This document shows positions 52,002 through 59,589 of a stretch of DNA of 64,000 nt, piece after piece. Position numbers and translations under genes: made by a program. This DNA comes from Mycolicibacterium sp. GF69 (GTDB lineage: Bacteria; Actinomycetota; Actinomycetes; Mycobacteriales; Mycobacteriaceae). Each line of letters starts with the position of its first letter. The first letter of the stretch is position 1. The DNA is taken from the NCBI RefSeq assembly GCF_003284965.1, contig NZ_QMEW01000024.1, forward strand, positions 1 to 64,000, given 5' to 3'. A model generated the notes under the pieces. The model had not been told where the DNA came from and did not search any database. It worked only from the letters and a program-made list of their open reading frames with translations.

Positions 52002-53537
52002 ATGCAGCCAGGCGTCGACGCGTCGACTCGTAACTCATCTTCTGCGCTCCGCAACTCGACGCCGCGATTGACGGCCGTGCCCCCACCGTCCGGTGCCGCC
52101 AAGACCTCCCCCCGTTGGGTCGAAACGCTGCGGGCCGAGTCGGGGTATGTGGCGCTGACCGTGGTGCTCGACATCTGGGCCGCGGCCTGGGCGGTGGCGC
52201 TGGCGCTCTGGTTGACCCCCGGCCCCGTCGGCGACCGAAACATCGCCGCCTACTCGTGGATCTTCATAGCCATCCTCCTGGCGGTCATGCAGACCCGGTC
52301 GATGTACAAGCGCAAGCTCGGCCACGGATTTCTCGACGACTTCGAACCGGTCGAAACCTCGGTGGCGGTGGCGTCGCTGGCGACGCTGACCGTGCTCTTG
52401 CTGCTCGTGCCGCAATTCCAGCCGGGGCTGGTGATCGGAGAGTACGTCCGCCCGAGCGAGGTGGTCATCCGGATCTGGGTCTGCGCAGCCATCCTGGTGC
52501 CTGCGGTGCGTCTGACCAGGTCCCTGGCCCAGCGTTATCTGAGGCGCAAGCACCGCTTCGGGACATCGGCGCTGATCATCGGCTCCGGTCCGATCGTCGA
52601 TCAACTGATCGTGCGGATGCGTCAGCTCCCCGAATACGGTTTACACCCGGTCGGCGTACTGGACGGTGAACCGCCACCGGCCGCGAGCGATGTGCCCTAT
52701 TTCGGATCCACGGAGAACCTCGAGGTCGCCGTGCGAGCCACCGGCGCGGTAGAGCTCATCGTGGCGCCGTCGGCGGTTTCTGACGAGGAGTTGGCGCACA
52801 CCGCTCAGGTGGCGCAGCGGCTGGGCTTGCGGATATGCGTAGTGCCACGGCTGATGGACGCGGTCGGCGGTGGCGCATACGTCGAACACCTCGGCGGCAT
52901 ACCGCTGATGGTGCTCACCCATGTTGATCCGAAGGGTTGGCAGTTTGCCGTCAAGCACGCGTTGGGACGCACGCTCGCCGCGCTGGCGCTGCTCGTCATC
53001 TCGCCGCTGTTCCTCACGCTCGCGGCGTTGGTCAAGCTCAGCTCCCCGGGTCCGGTCTTCTTCCGTCAGGAGCGCGTCGGCCGTGACGGCAAAGTCTTCG
53101 AATGTCTCAAGTTCCGCAGCATGCGAACCGTCGGCCCGGCCAACGAGGCGTTCGAGCTGAAGTCGGGTTCGGCGCCCGGCGGTGTGGAAGGCGACGATCG
53201 GCGCACCGCGATCGGCAAGTTCATGCGCAAGGCTTCGTTGGACGAACTGCCTCAACTGCTCAACGTGGTGCGCGGGGACATGACGCTGGTGGGTCCGCGG
53301 CCCGAGCGGCCCGAATTCGTCGACTTGTTCGAGATGCAGATACGGCGCTACGGCGACCGGCACAGGGTGCAGGCAGGCATCACGGGTTGGGCGCAGGTGC
53401 ACGGCCTTCGCGGGCAGACCTCGATCGCCGACCGGGCCGAATTCGACAACTATTACATCGAGAACTGGTCGCTTCTGCTGGACTTCAAAATCATGATTCT
53501 GACCGTGCTGGCGGTGCTGCGACCGACGGAGGAGTGA
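52002..53537 (+). CDS. WcaJ/ExoY-type polyprenyl-phosphate sugar phosphotransferase
   Basis: 511 aa. It starts an exopolysaccharide or glycolipid repeat by moving a sugar-1-phosphate onto a polyprenyl phosphate in the membrane. Four N-terminal membrane segments (about 49-170) precede a Rossmann-like domain (TSALIIGSGPIVDQL). A fifth hydrophobic segment leads into the catalytic domain with KLSSPGPVFFRQERVG, KFRSM, and LDELPQLLNVVRGDMTLVGPRPERPEF holding the Asp-Glu pair. GAGGAG lies 5 nt before the ATG. No glycosyltransferases, flippase or polymerase adjoin it; its stop is 20 bp from the convergent FAD gene. Confidence 0.9.
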   Translation: MQPGVDASTRNSSSALRNSTPRLTAVPPPSGAAKTSPRWVETLRAESGYVALTVVLDIWAAAWAVALALWLTPGPVGDRNIAAYSWIFIAILLAVMQTRSMYKRKLGHGFLDDFEPVETSVAVASLATLTVLLLLVPQFQPGLVIGEYVRPSEVVIRIWVCAAILVPAVRLTRSLAQRYLRRKHRFGTSALIIGSGPIVDQLIVRMRQLPEYGLHPVGVLDGEPPPAASDVPYFGSTENLEVAVRATGAVELIVAPSAVSDEELAHTAQVAQRLGLRICVVPRLMDAVGGGAYVEHLGGIPLMVLTHVDPKGWQFAVKHALGRTLAALALLVISPLFLTLAALVKLSSPGPVFFRQERVGRDGKVFECLKFRSMRTVGPANEAFELKSGSAPGGVEGDDRRTAIGKFMRKASLDELPQLLNVVRGDMTLVGPRPERPEFVDLFEMQIRRYGDRHRVQAGITGWAQVHGLRGQTSIADRAEFDNYYIENWSLLLDFKIMILTVLAVLRPTEE

Positions 53538-53557
53538 GGGTAGGTGGTTGTCGTCGG

Positions 53558-54943
53558 TCAGACGTTCAGCAGACCCGACTCGTGGTAGCGGCGGTCCGTG
53601 TTGACCCGCCACGGATCCACACTCTCACCGAAATACCGCTTCACGCTGTGCATCGCGCTCAGCATGGCGTGGTCCTGGTTGTCGTAACGATGCATGCCGT
53701 TGCGTCCGATCGGGTGCAACGACGGGTAGTGCGTACGTAGGTAGTCGCGGATCCGGGCGACGCTGTGGTCCATCACCGGGTCGTGGATCGGGTAGGCGAA
53801 CTTCGAGCGAACGACCATGATCCGCTCGATCGTGGAGGGGTCGAGACCCAGAGCGCGCAAGTCTCGTTCGACCATGTCGGCGAGGTGCTCATCGCCGGTG
53901 GCCCAGAGTTCGGAGCCCGCGTTGACGAAGTACTCGAAGCCCAGATACGTCCCGTCCCAGCCGGGCGGAGTGAGTTCGTCAGACCAGCGGCGGTAGTTCT
54001 GTACCCGTCCCACCCGCACGTCGTCGCCGGGCGTGTACACCCAGTTGAAGGGAAGGTCATAGCGCTTGCCCAGGGCGACCGCGACCGTGATCAGCCCACG
54101 ATGCTTCAGGGCTGCGGCAGCCGCTCGAATATGTTGCGGGGGAGCGGGTTCCAGGGCGCTCACCAACGTCTGCAACGGCATGCTCGAGAAGACGGCGTCA
54201 CCGGCCGCAGTTCGCCCGTCGGGGAGGTCCAGCGTCCACCCCCTGCCGTCGAACCTCACCTTGGTCACCGGCGAGTGCAGGGTCGGCGCGACGCCGAGAT
54301 CCGTTAGGGCCGCCGCCGCGGCGTCCCAGAGCTGCCCGGGCCCGCGGCGGGGATAGAGAAACGCGTCGGGTCCGACCTCGCCGGCGCCCCAGATGATCGG
54401 CTTGATGCGCTGCTCCGCCCAATCGCTGGTGAGCTCACCAGGATCCGCGAGCCACGTCTTGCGGACGTAGCCGTCGAAGAACATGCGGTACCAATAGTCG
54501 CCGAACTGGTGCACGCCCCATTCGCGGAAGGTGGTCGCGTCGTCCAGCGAACGGGTTCCAAGCCGCAGTCGTGACCACAGCAAGCTGCCAAGACCTCGGG
54601 CGCCACGCCGATAGCCCAACTGCGTCAACAGTTTTCGGCCGAGAAGCGGGTAAGGCACGTACTGTCCGTCGACGAGCATGGCGGACCGTCTGCGCACCGA
54701 GAGCCACTGGTCGGCCGGAAGCAGGGATCGCCAGAGCTCGAGGATCTCGTCATCCTTGGTGAAGAACCGGTGACCACCCGGGTCGATGCGAAACCCGTCC
54801 TCAGCCGGAGTGCGCGCCAGACCCCCGACGTTGCCCGACGCTTCGTACACCTGGGCGGTGACCCCGTTTTTCGCCAGTTCCAGCGCGGCGGTGAGGCCGG
54901 CGGGCCCGGCACCGATGATCAACGGGCGCCCGGTGGTATCCAT
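53558..54943 (-). CDS. FAD-dependent oxidoreductase (protoporphyrinogen oxidase/UGM-like)
   Basis: 461 aa. N-terminal FAD motif IIGAGPAGLTAALEL and GGLARTPAEDGFRIDPGGHRFF define the amine-oxidase/UDP-galactopyranose-mutase-like superfamily. Members of this subgroup often sit in polysaccharide clusters, but the substrate is not known. It lacks the closest mutase hallmarks I would look for, so mutase activity is not claimed. It starts 7 bp after the cis-prenyltransferase gene on the same strand, so the two form an operon, convergent to the WcaJ-type gene. Confidence 0.82.
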   Translation of the reverse strand: MDTTGRPLIIGAGPAGLTAALELAKNGVTAQVYEASGNVGGLARTPAEDGFRIDPGGHRFFTKDDEILELWRSLLPADQWLSVRRRSAMLVDGQYVPYPLLGRKLLTQLGYRRGARGLGSLLWSRLRLGTRSLDDATTFREWGVHQFGDYWYRMFFDGYVRKTWLADPGELTSDWAEQRIKPIIWGAGEVGPDAFLYPRRGPGQLWDAAAAALTDLGVAPTLHSPVTKVRFDGRGWTLDLPDGRTAAGDAVFSSMPLQTLVSALEPAPPQHIRAAAAALKHRGLITVAVALGKRYDLPFNWVYTPGDDVRVGRVQNYRRWSDELTPPGWDGTYLGFEYFVNAGSELWATGDEHLADMVERDLRALGLDPSTIERIMVVRSKFAYPIHDPVMDHSVARIRDYLRTHYPSLHPIGRNGMHRYDNQDHAMLSAMHSVKRYFGESVDPWRVNTDRRYHESGLLNV

Positions 54944-54950
54944 CGCCGAC

Positions 54951-55613
54951 CTACCTGCCCCGCAGCTGCGGCGAGCGCCGGAAGTCGTCGACGATGGCGT
55001 CGATGTGCCGCTCGTCGAGTTCGTTGAGTGGTGTCGTCAAGAACCGCAGCTGTGCGTATTGGGTCTGCATCGGCAGGAACCCGCTCAGTAGCGGCTCGGG
55101 GGAGGTCCGGATGACCAGGTCGACGTCTTCGATGTCGAACGCATCGCGGATCTCACCGCCCTCCCGCAGGGCCCGCCGATGCGCGCACCGCAGTTCGTCG
55201 TCCGCGTCGTAGGCCGCGAGGACGTTGATCCGGAACTGGTCGCCGTGCATGGCGGATTCCGCGTGTGCGGCCGCCGCAACATACTCCTCGGGTAGCAGAT
55301 CGCGATCGCCGTACAGCCGCACGGTGCAACGCGCGGGGTCGAAGTGCGCGGGAAGCGTCTTCAGAAAGTAGACGGAGGCGTTGTAGACGGGTTCCAGTTC
55401 GGCTCGGCCTCGTGCGAGATTGGCTCGGCTCAAGTTGTACACCGTCACTGTGCGCACGTTGTTTCGGCGTAGCGCCTGCAGGATGTCGATGACCTTGTCC
55501 GCGCCGCGTAGATAAGCCTCGGTCAGCGTCACACCGTGGCTGCTCGACCACCGACGCAACCCGTCGGGAATCAAGCCGACATGCACCGGAGCACGGCCCG
55601 TCGCGGCATCCAC
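54951..55613 (-). CDS. divergent cis-prenyltransferase (UppS family)
   Basis: 220 aa. The UppS fold is evident: HVGLIPDGLRRW (D17 equals the catalytic Asp), TVYNLSRANLARG, and DVDLVIRTSPEPLLSGFL. Several active-site residues differ from UppS: the Asn of DGNGRW is Leu19, the GHRAG His is replaced, and the metal-binding Glu of YAEL is Gln188. It is shorter than UppS (about 250 aa). It may make an unusual prenyl diphosphate or be non-catalytic. GTG 55613 follows GGGGGT; an in-frame TTG at 55655 overlaps the operator and is less likely. Confidence 0.8.
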   Translation of the reverse strand: MDAATGRAPVHVGLIPDGLRRWSSSHGVTLTEAYLRGADKVIDILQALRRNNVRTVTVYNLSRANLARGRAELEPVYNASVYFLKTLPAHFDPARCTVRLYGDRDLLPEEYVAAAAHAESAMHGDQFRINVLAAYDADDELRCAHRRALREGGEIRDAFDIEDVDLVIRTSPEPLLSGFLPMQTQYAQLRFLTTPLNELDERHIDAIVDDFRRSPQLRGR

Positions 55614-55627
55614 TCGATATACCCCCG

Positions 55628-55697
55628 TAAGTGAACTTATGGCCAAAGTGGCCAAAGGGTACAGGTCAACCCATTGAATACCCGTAAGTCGACTTAT
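55628..55697. promoter_or_regulatory. twin palindromic operator of the cis-prenyltransferase operon
   Basis: Two sites 57 bp apart read, on the minus strand, ATAAGTTCACTTACGGGGG (centre about 55634) and ATAAGTCGACTTACGGG (centre about 55691). Each is TAAGT-N2-ACTTA followed by C/G and a GTAT. The proximal site abuts the ribosome site of the gene at 55613. A tandem TGGCCAAAG pair lies between them. Confidence 0.6.
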
Positions 55698-55787
55698 CGA
55701 AGCTTAGTGGGATTCGCCGCGGGGAACCGGCGATTGGTGCGGTCGATTGCGGCCCGACACCCGCGTGCCGACGCGGACCGTGACCTG

Positions 55788-55861
55788 TGGAGCGGGCGAC
55801 GGGAATCGAACCCGCGTAGCTAGTTTGGAAGACTAGGGCTCTACCATTGAGCTACGCCCGC
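55788..55861 (-). tRNA. tRNA-Gly (TCC)
   Basis: On the minus strand GCGGGCG/CGCCCGC acceptor, GTAGCTCAATGGTAGAGC D-arm, anticodon TCC in CTAGTCTTCCAAACTAG, and T-arm CGGGTTCGATTCCCG are intact. CCA is encoded (TGG at 55788-55790). Confidence 0.96.
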
Positions 55862-55909
55862 GTGTACAGCAAGACCAGATCGTACCGGCGGCAGCCAAAC
55901 CAAATCCAA

Positions 55910-55940
55910 TTGAAGGCTTCGCGTGTCCAGCCCGTAGTAT
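55910..55940 (+). promoter_or_regulatory. candidate promoter of tRNA-Pro
   Basis: TTGAAG (55910-55915), 19-nt spacer, TAGTAT (55935-55940). It lies about 75 bp before tRNA-Pro on the same strand. Confidence 0.4.
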
Positions 55941-56016
55941 CTCGCGTGGTCGTTCCGTGTTTTGGCGGGACGCCCGCGCAGGCGCATCCATGAGCGCTTG
56001 CGCGCAGAACAGAGCA

Positions 56017-56090
56017 CGGGGTGTAGCGCAGCTTGGTAGCGCATCCGCTTTGGGAGCGGAAGGCCGCAGGTTCAAATCCTGTCACCCCGA
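56017..56090 (+). tRNA. tRNA-Pro (TGG)
   Basis: CGGGGTG/CACCCCG acceptor, GTAGCGCAGCTTGGTAGCGC D-arm, anticodon TGG in TCCGCTTTGGGAGCGGA, T-arm CAGGTTCAAATCCTG. CCA is not encoded. Confidence 0.96.
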
Positions 56091-56140
56091 CTGCAACACC
56101 GACGAACACCGGATCAACCCAGAATAATGAGGAGCAGATC

Positions 56141-57562
56141 GTGAAGAGCACCGTCGAGAAGTTGAGCCCGACCCGGGTTCGCATCAACGTGGAGGTGCCC
56201 TTCACCGAGCTCGAGCCGGACTTCGACCGTGCGTTCGCCCAGCTGGCCAAGCAGGTGCGGCTGCCGGGCTTCCGGCCCGGCAAGGCGCCGCGCAAGCTGC
56301 TCGAAGCCCGCGTCGGCCGCGAGGCGATGCTCGACCAGGTCGTCAGCGATGCGCTGCCCGGCCGCTACAGCGAGGCGGTGACCAGTTCCGAGGTGCAACC
56401 GCTGGGTCAGCCGGAGATCGAGATCACCAAGAAGGAGTACGGGGAAGACCTCACCTTCACCGCCGAGGTCGACATCCGGCCCGAGGTCGAACTGCCCGAG
56501 CTGTCCGCGTTGAACGTCACCGTCGACGCGATCGAGGTCGCCGATGACGAGGTCGACGCCGAACTGCAGACGCTGCGCGCGCGGTTCGGCACGCTCAAGG
56601 GTGTGGAGCGCGCCGCCGAGAACGGCGACTTCGTCTCGATCGATCTCTCGGCCACCGTGGACGGCAAGGAACTGCCCGAGGCCGCCACCGAGGGGCTGTC
56701 CCATGAGGTCGGCTCGGGTCAGCTCGTCGACGGCCTCGACGAGGCGATCGTGGGTCTCAAGGAGGGCGAGACGCGGGTCTTCACCACCACGCTGGCCGCC
56801 GGTGAGCACGCCGGCAAGGACGCGCAGGTGACGGTCACCGTCAAGTCGGTCAAGGAGCGCGAGCTGCCCGAGCCCGACGACGAGTTCGCCCAGCTGGCAA
56901 GCGAATTCGACACCATTGCCGAACTCAAGGAGTCGCTCGTCGAGCAGGTGCGCCGGACCAAGCGCGTCCAGCAGGCCGAGCAGATCCGCGACAAGGTGCT
57001 CGAGACGTTGCTCGAGCAGGTCGAGGTCCCGCTGCCGGAGAAGGTGGTGCAGGCGCAGATCGACGACGCGTTGCACAACGCGATCCACGGTCTCGACCAT
57101 GACGAGGCCCGGTTCGCCGAAGCCTTGGAGGCCCAGGGCAGCAGCCGTGAGGAGTTCGACGCCGACAATCGCAGCAACGCGGAGAAGGCCGTCAAGACCC
57201 AGCTGCTCGTCGACGCGGTCGCCGACAAGCTCGACGTCCAGGTCGGTCAGAACGACATCTCCGAGCGGTTGGTGATGATGTCGCAGCAGTACGGCCTACA
57301 GCCGCAGCAGCTACTGCAGTCGCTGCAGCAGAACAACCAGCTGCCCGCCCTGTTCGCCGACGTGCGCCGCGGGGTGGCGCTCGCCGCGATCGTCGAGGGC
57401 GTCACCGTCACCGACTCCGACGGCAACGTCGTCGACACCTCGGAGTTCTTCGGGCGGGCCGACGCGCAGACCGAGGAAGCCGCCGGCGAGGGCACCGATA
57501 CCGACACCGACTCGGCCGTGGTCGAGTCCGCAGTGGACGAAGAATCGGCCGACGCGAAGTGA
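56141..57562 (+). CDS. tig: trigger factor chaperone
   Basis: 473 aa, Rv2462c orthologue. The N-terminal ribosome-binding domain has the signature LPGFRPGKAPRKLL (about 40-53), the FKBP-type prolyl isomerase domain covers about 155-240, and the C-terminal chaperone arms follow. The last 40 residues are very acidic (TDTDTDSAVVESAVDEE). It holds nascent chains at the ribosome exit. GAGGAG lies 7 nt before GTG 56141; longer frames run into tRNA-Pro. clpP1 follows about 100 bp on. Confidence 0.95.
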   Translation: MKSTVEKLSPTRVRINVEVPFTELEPDFDRAFAQLAKQVRLPGFRPGKAPRKLLEARVGREAMLDQVVSDALPGRYSEAVTSSEVQPLGQPEIEITKKEYGEDLTFTAEVDIRPEVELPELSALNVTVDAIEVADDEVDAELQTLRARFGTLKGVERAAENGDFVSIDLSATVDGKELPEAATEGLSHEVGSGQLVDGLDEAIVGLKEGETRVFTTTLAAGEHAGKDAQVTVTVKSVKERELPEPDDEFAQLASEFDTIAELKESLVEQVRRTKRVQQAEQIRDKVLETLLEQVEVPLPEKVVQAQIDDALHNAIHGLDHDEARFAEALEAQGSSREEFDADNRSNAEKAVKTQLLVDAVADKLDVQVGQNDISERLVMMSQQYGLQPQQLLQSLQQNNQLPALFADVRRGVALAAIVEGVTVTDSDGNVVDTSEFFGRADAQTEEAAGEGTDTDTDSAVVESAVDEESADAK

Positions 57563-57576
57563 CGCTGTGAGCGAAC
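57559..57576. promoter_or_regulatory. possible ClgR site before clpP1
   Basis: CGCTGTGAGCGAAC sits at the tig stop, about 90 bp before clpP1. It approximates the actinobacterial ClgR box (CGCYNANRGCG) with a mismatch at the conserved A. ClgR is known to activate clpP1P2 in actinobacteria. Confidence 0.3.
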
Positions 57577-57660
57577 GCGGCCCGTCTCGGGACTGCGTGT
57601 CCTCGCGGGTTGGTTAGTGTCGGTGAGTATCAAGCTCTTGAAGAAAGCAGGTATCCAGTC

Positions 57661-58272
57661 GTGACCCACATGCGTGGCGCCTCACAAGGCCTCAACCTTG
57701 TCGACTCGGTCTATGAGCGGTTGCTGGCGGAGCGGATCATCTTCCTGGGCTCACAGGTCGATGACGACATCGCGAACAAACTGTGCGCGCAGATTCTGCT
57801 GCTGTCCGCCGAGGACCCCACAAAGGACATCCACCTCTACATCAACTCGCCCGGCGGTTCGATCAGCGCCGGCATGGCCGTGTACGACACCATGGTGCTG
57901 GCGCCTTGTGACGTCGCTACCTATGCGATGGGCATGGCCGCCTCGATGGGTGAGTTCCTGCTCGCGGCCGGCACCAAGGGCAAGCGTTATGCGCTGCCGC
58001 ACGCCCGCATCCTGATGCACCAGCCACTCGGCGGCATCACCGGCGGTGCGGCTGACATCGCGATCCAGGCCGAGCAGTTCGCGGTCATCAAGAAGGAGAT
58101 GTTCCGGTTGAACGCGGAGTTCACCGGGCAGCCCATCGAGCGGATCGAAGCCGACTCCGATCGGGACCGCTGGTTCACCGCGCAGGAAGCCCTCGAGTAC
58201 GGCTTCGTCGACCACATCATCACCAGCGCCAGCATCAACGGCTCAGGACCAGGAGCAGGACTAGACAAATGA
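57661..58272 (+). CDS. clpP1: ATP-dependent Clp protease subunit ClpP1
   Basis: 203 aa. Serine protease with catalytic Ser in MGMAASMGEFLL and His in RILMHQPLGG; the final Asp lies in the conserved ERIEADSDRDRWF region. ClpP1 and ClpP2 form a mixed double ring fed by ClpX or ClpC1 and are essential in mycobacteria. GTG 57661 (VTHMRGASQG) is chosen by comparison with the M. tuberculosis N-terminus; ATG 57670 is possible. The stop overlaps the clpP2 start (ATGA). Confidence 0.95.
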   Translation: MTHMRGASQGLNLVDSVYERLLAERIIFLGSQVDDDIANKLCAQILLLSAEDPTKDIHLYINSPGGSISAGMAVYDTMVLAPCDVATYAMGMAASMGEFLLAAGTKGKRYALPHARILMHQPLGGITGGAADIAIQAEQFAVIKKEMFRLNAEFTGQPIERIEADSDRDRWFTAQEALEYGFVDHIITSASINGSGPGAGLDK

Positions 58273-58916
58273 CCGATCAGACCGACCCGCGGCTGCAGCC
58301 CCAGGCCCGCTACATCCTGCCGTCATTCATCGAGCACTCCAGCTTCGGTGTCAAGGAGTCCAATCCGTACAACAAGCTCTTCGAGGAGCGCATCATCTTC
58401 CTCGGCGTGCAGGTCGACGATGCGTCGGCGAACGACATCATGGCGCAGCTGCTGGTGCTCGAGTCGTTGGATCCCGACCGCGACATCACCATGTACATCA
58501 ACTCGCCCGGCGGCTCGTTCACATCGCTGATGGCGATCTACGACACCATGCAGTATGTCCGCGCCGACATTCAGACGGTGTGCCTGGGCCAGGCCGCCTC
58601 GGCCGCGGCGGTGTTGCTCGCCGCGGGCACTCCCGGTAAGCGCATGGCGCTGCCGAACGCCCGCGTGCTGATCCACCAGCCCGCGCTGTCCGGCGTCATC
58701 CAGGGCCAGTTCTCCGACCTGGAGATCCAGGCCAAGGAGATCGAGCGGATGCGCACGCTGATGGAGGTGACGCTGGCCAACCACACCGGCAAGACGCCCG
58801 AACAGATCCGCAAGGACACCGACCGCGACAAAATCCTGACCGCCGAAGAGGCCAAGGAATACGGCGTCATCGACACCGTTCTGGAGTACCGCAAGCTCTC
58901 CGCCCAGACCGCCTGA
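58269..58916 (+). CDS. clpP2: ATP-dependent Clp protease subunit ClpP2
   Basis: 215 aa. Catalytic Ser is in LGQAASAAAVLLAAG and His in RVLIHQPALSG. The N-terminal 30 residues are longer than in ClpP1 and are processed in mycobacterial ClpP2. Translationally coupled to clpP1. Confidence 0.95.
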   Translation: MTDQTDPRLQPQARYILPSFIEHSSFGVKESNPYNKLFEERIIFLGVQVDDASANDIMAQLLVLESLDPDRDITMYINSPGGSFTSLMAIYDTMQYVRADIQTVCLGQAASAAAVLLAAGTPGKRMALPNARVLIHQPALSGVIQGQFSDLEIQAKEIERMRTLMEVTLANHTGKTPEQIRKDTDRDKILTAEEAKEYGVIDTVLEYRKLSAQTA

Positions 58917-59008
58917 TCGGACGGCCAACCCTGCGGAAACGTAGGTTGGTGACGCCCGCGAGTGGCAGGCTGTCAGCCACAGCAGGCGACGGCTACCGGG
59001 AGGGTCAG

Positions 59009-59314
59009 ATGGCGGGTGTACGGCTCGGCGCCGCGGCGCTTGCGTCGGTTGGTGTGTTGATGCCATTGGGCTCGACTGCGATCAGCAGCGCCCAACCGCC
59101 GCCACCGCCGCCGGCGTGCCCGGCCGGAACGTACTGGGACGTCTACACCGTCCAATGCATGCCGGTGGATGCGACCGTCTATGTGAACCCGCCGAACCCG
59201 GTCGTCGGGCCGGCGGGTCCCGTCGGGGTCGGCGGCGTGGTCGGTCCGGTGGGACCGGGCCCCGTCGGCCCGGGTCCGGTGGGTCCTGGCCCGGTCGGTC
59301 CCGGGCGCCGGTAG
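59009..59314 (+). CDS. small secreted Pro/Gly-repeat protein
   Basis: 101 aa. A signal peptide (VRLGAAALASVGVLMPLGSTAISSAQ) is followed by PPPPPPACPAGTYWDVYTVQCMP with two Cys, then a collagen-like tail of PVGPG repeats ending GPGRR. GGGAGGG lies 4 nt before ATG 59009. Exported mycobacterial proteins with this Cys-x(n)-Cys core followed by low-complexity tails are common and uncharacterised. It sits between clpP2 and clpX, where M. tuberculosis has other genes. Confidence 0.75.
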   Translation: MAGVRLGAAALASVGVLMPLGSTAISSAQPPPPPPACPAGTYWDVYTVQCMPVDATVYVNPPNPVVGPAGPVGVGGVVGPVGPGPVGPGPVGPGPVGPGRR

Positions 59315-59331
59315 CCGAGCAACCCTCCCGA

Positions 59332-59347
59332 AAAGTACGGGTACTTT
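59332..59347. promoter_or_regulatory. 16-bp perfect palindrome upstream of clpX
   Basis: AAAGTAC-GG-GTACTTT, a perfect 7-bp inverted repeat, lies 17 bp after the small secreted protein gene and about 240 bp before clpX. It may be an operator for clpX or a short terminator. The rest of the 275-bp gap holds no gene. Confidence 0.5.
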
Positions 59348-59589
59348 GGTTGCTGACGGCCTCTCGGTCCGGTAACAGCGGCGACACGCCAACGACACGG
59401 CGGCGCGTTCGAAGCGATCCGGGGGTCGTCAAGCGATATGTTGTCGCGAACACAGATGAATACCACCGACGCGATTCGGCTTTATCGGTCGCGTCCTACG
59501 GGAACAAACGGGTAGCGTCGGGTTCACCACCCGAGGCGCTAAGAGTAAAGAAGCTTCACCGGCTGCGACGAAAGTAGGACCTCAGCACC

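Noticed and set aside
53558..54943. UDP-galactopyranose mutase (glf)
   Set aside because: Only superfamily-level FAD motifs match; the gene lacks glf context (glfT) and its sequence looks closer to generic protoporphyrinogen-oxidase-like flavoproteins.
59009..59314. PE/PPE or PE_PGRS protein
   Set aside because: No Pro-Glu N-terminal domain; instead a Sec signal peptide and PVGPG repeats.
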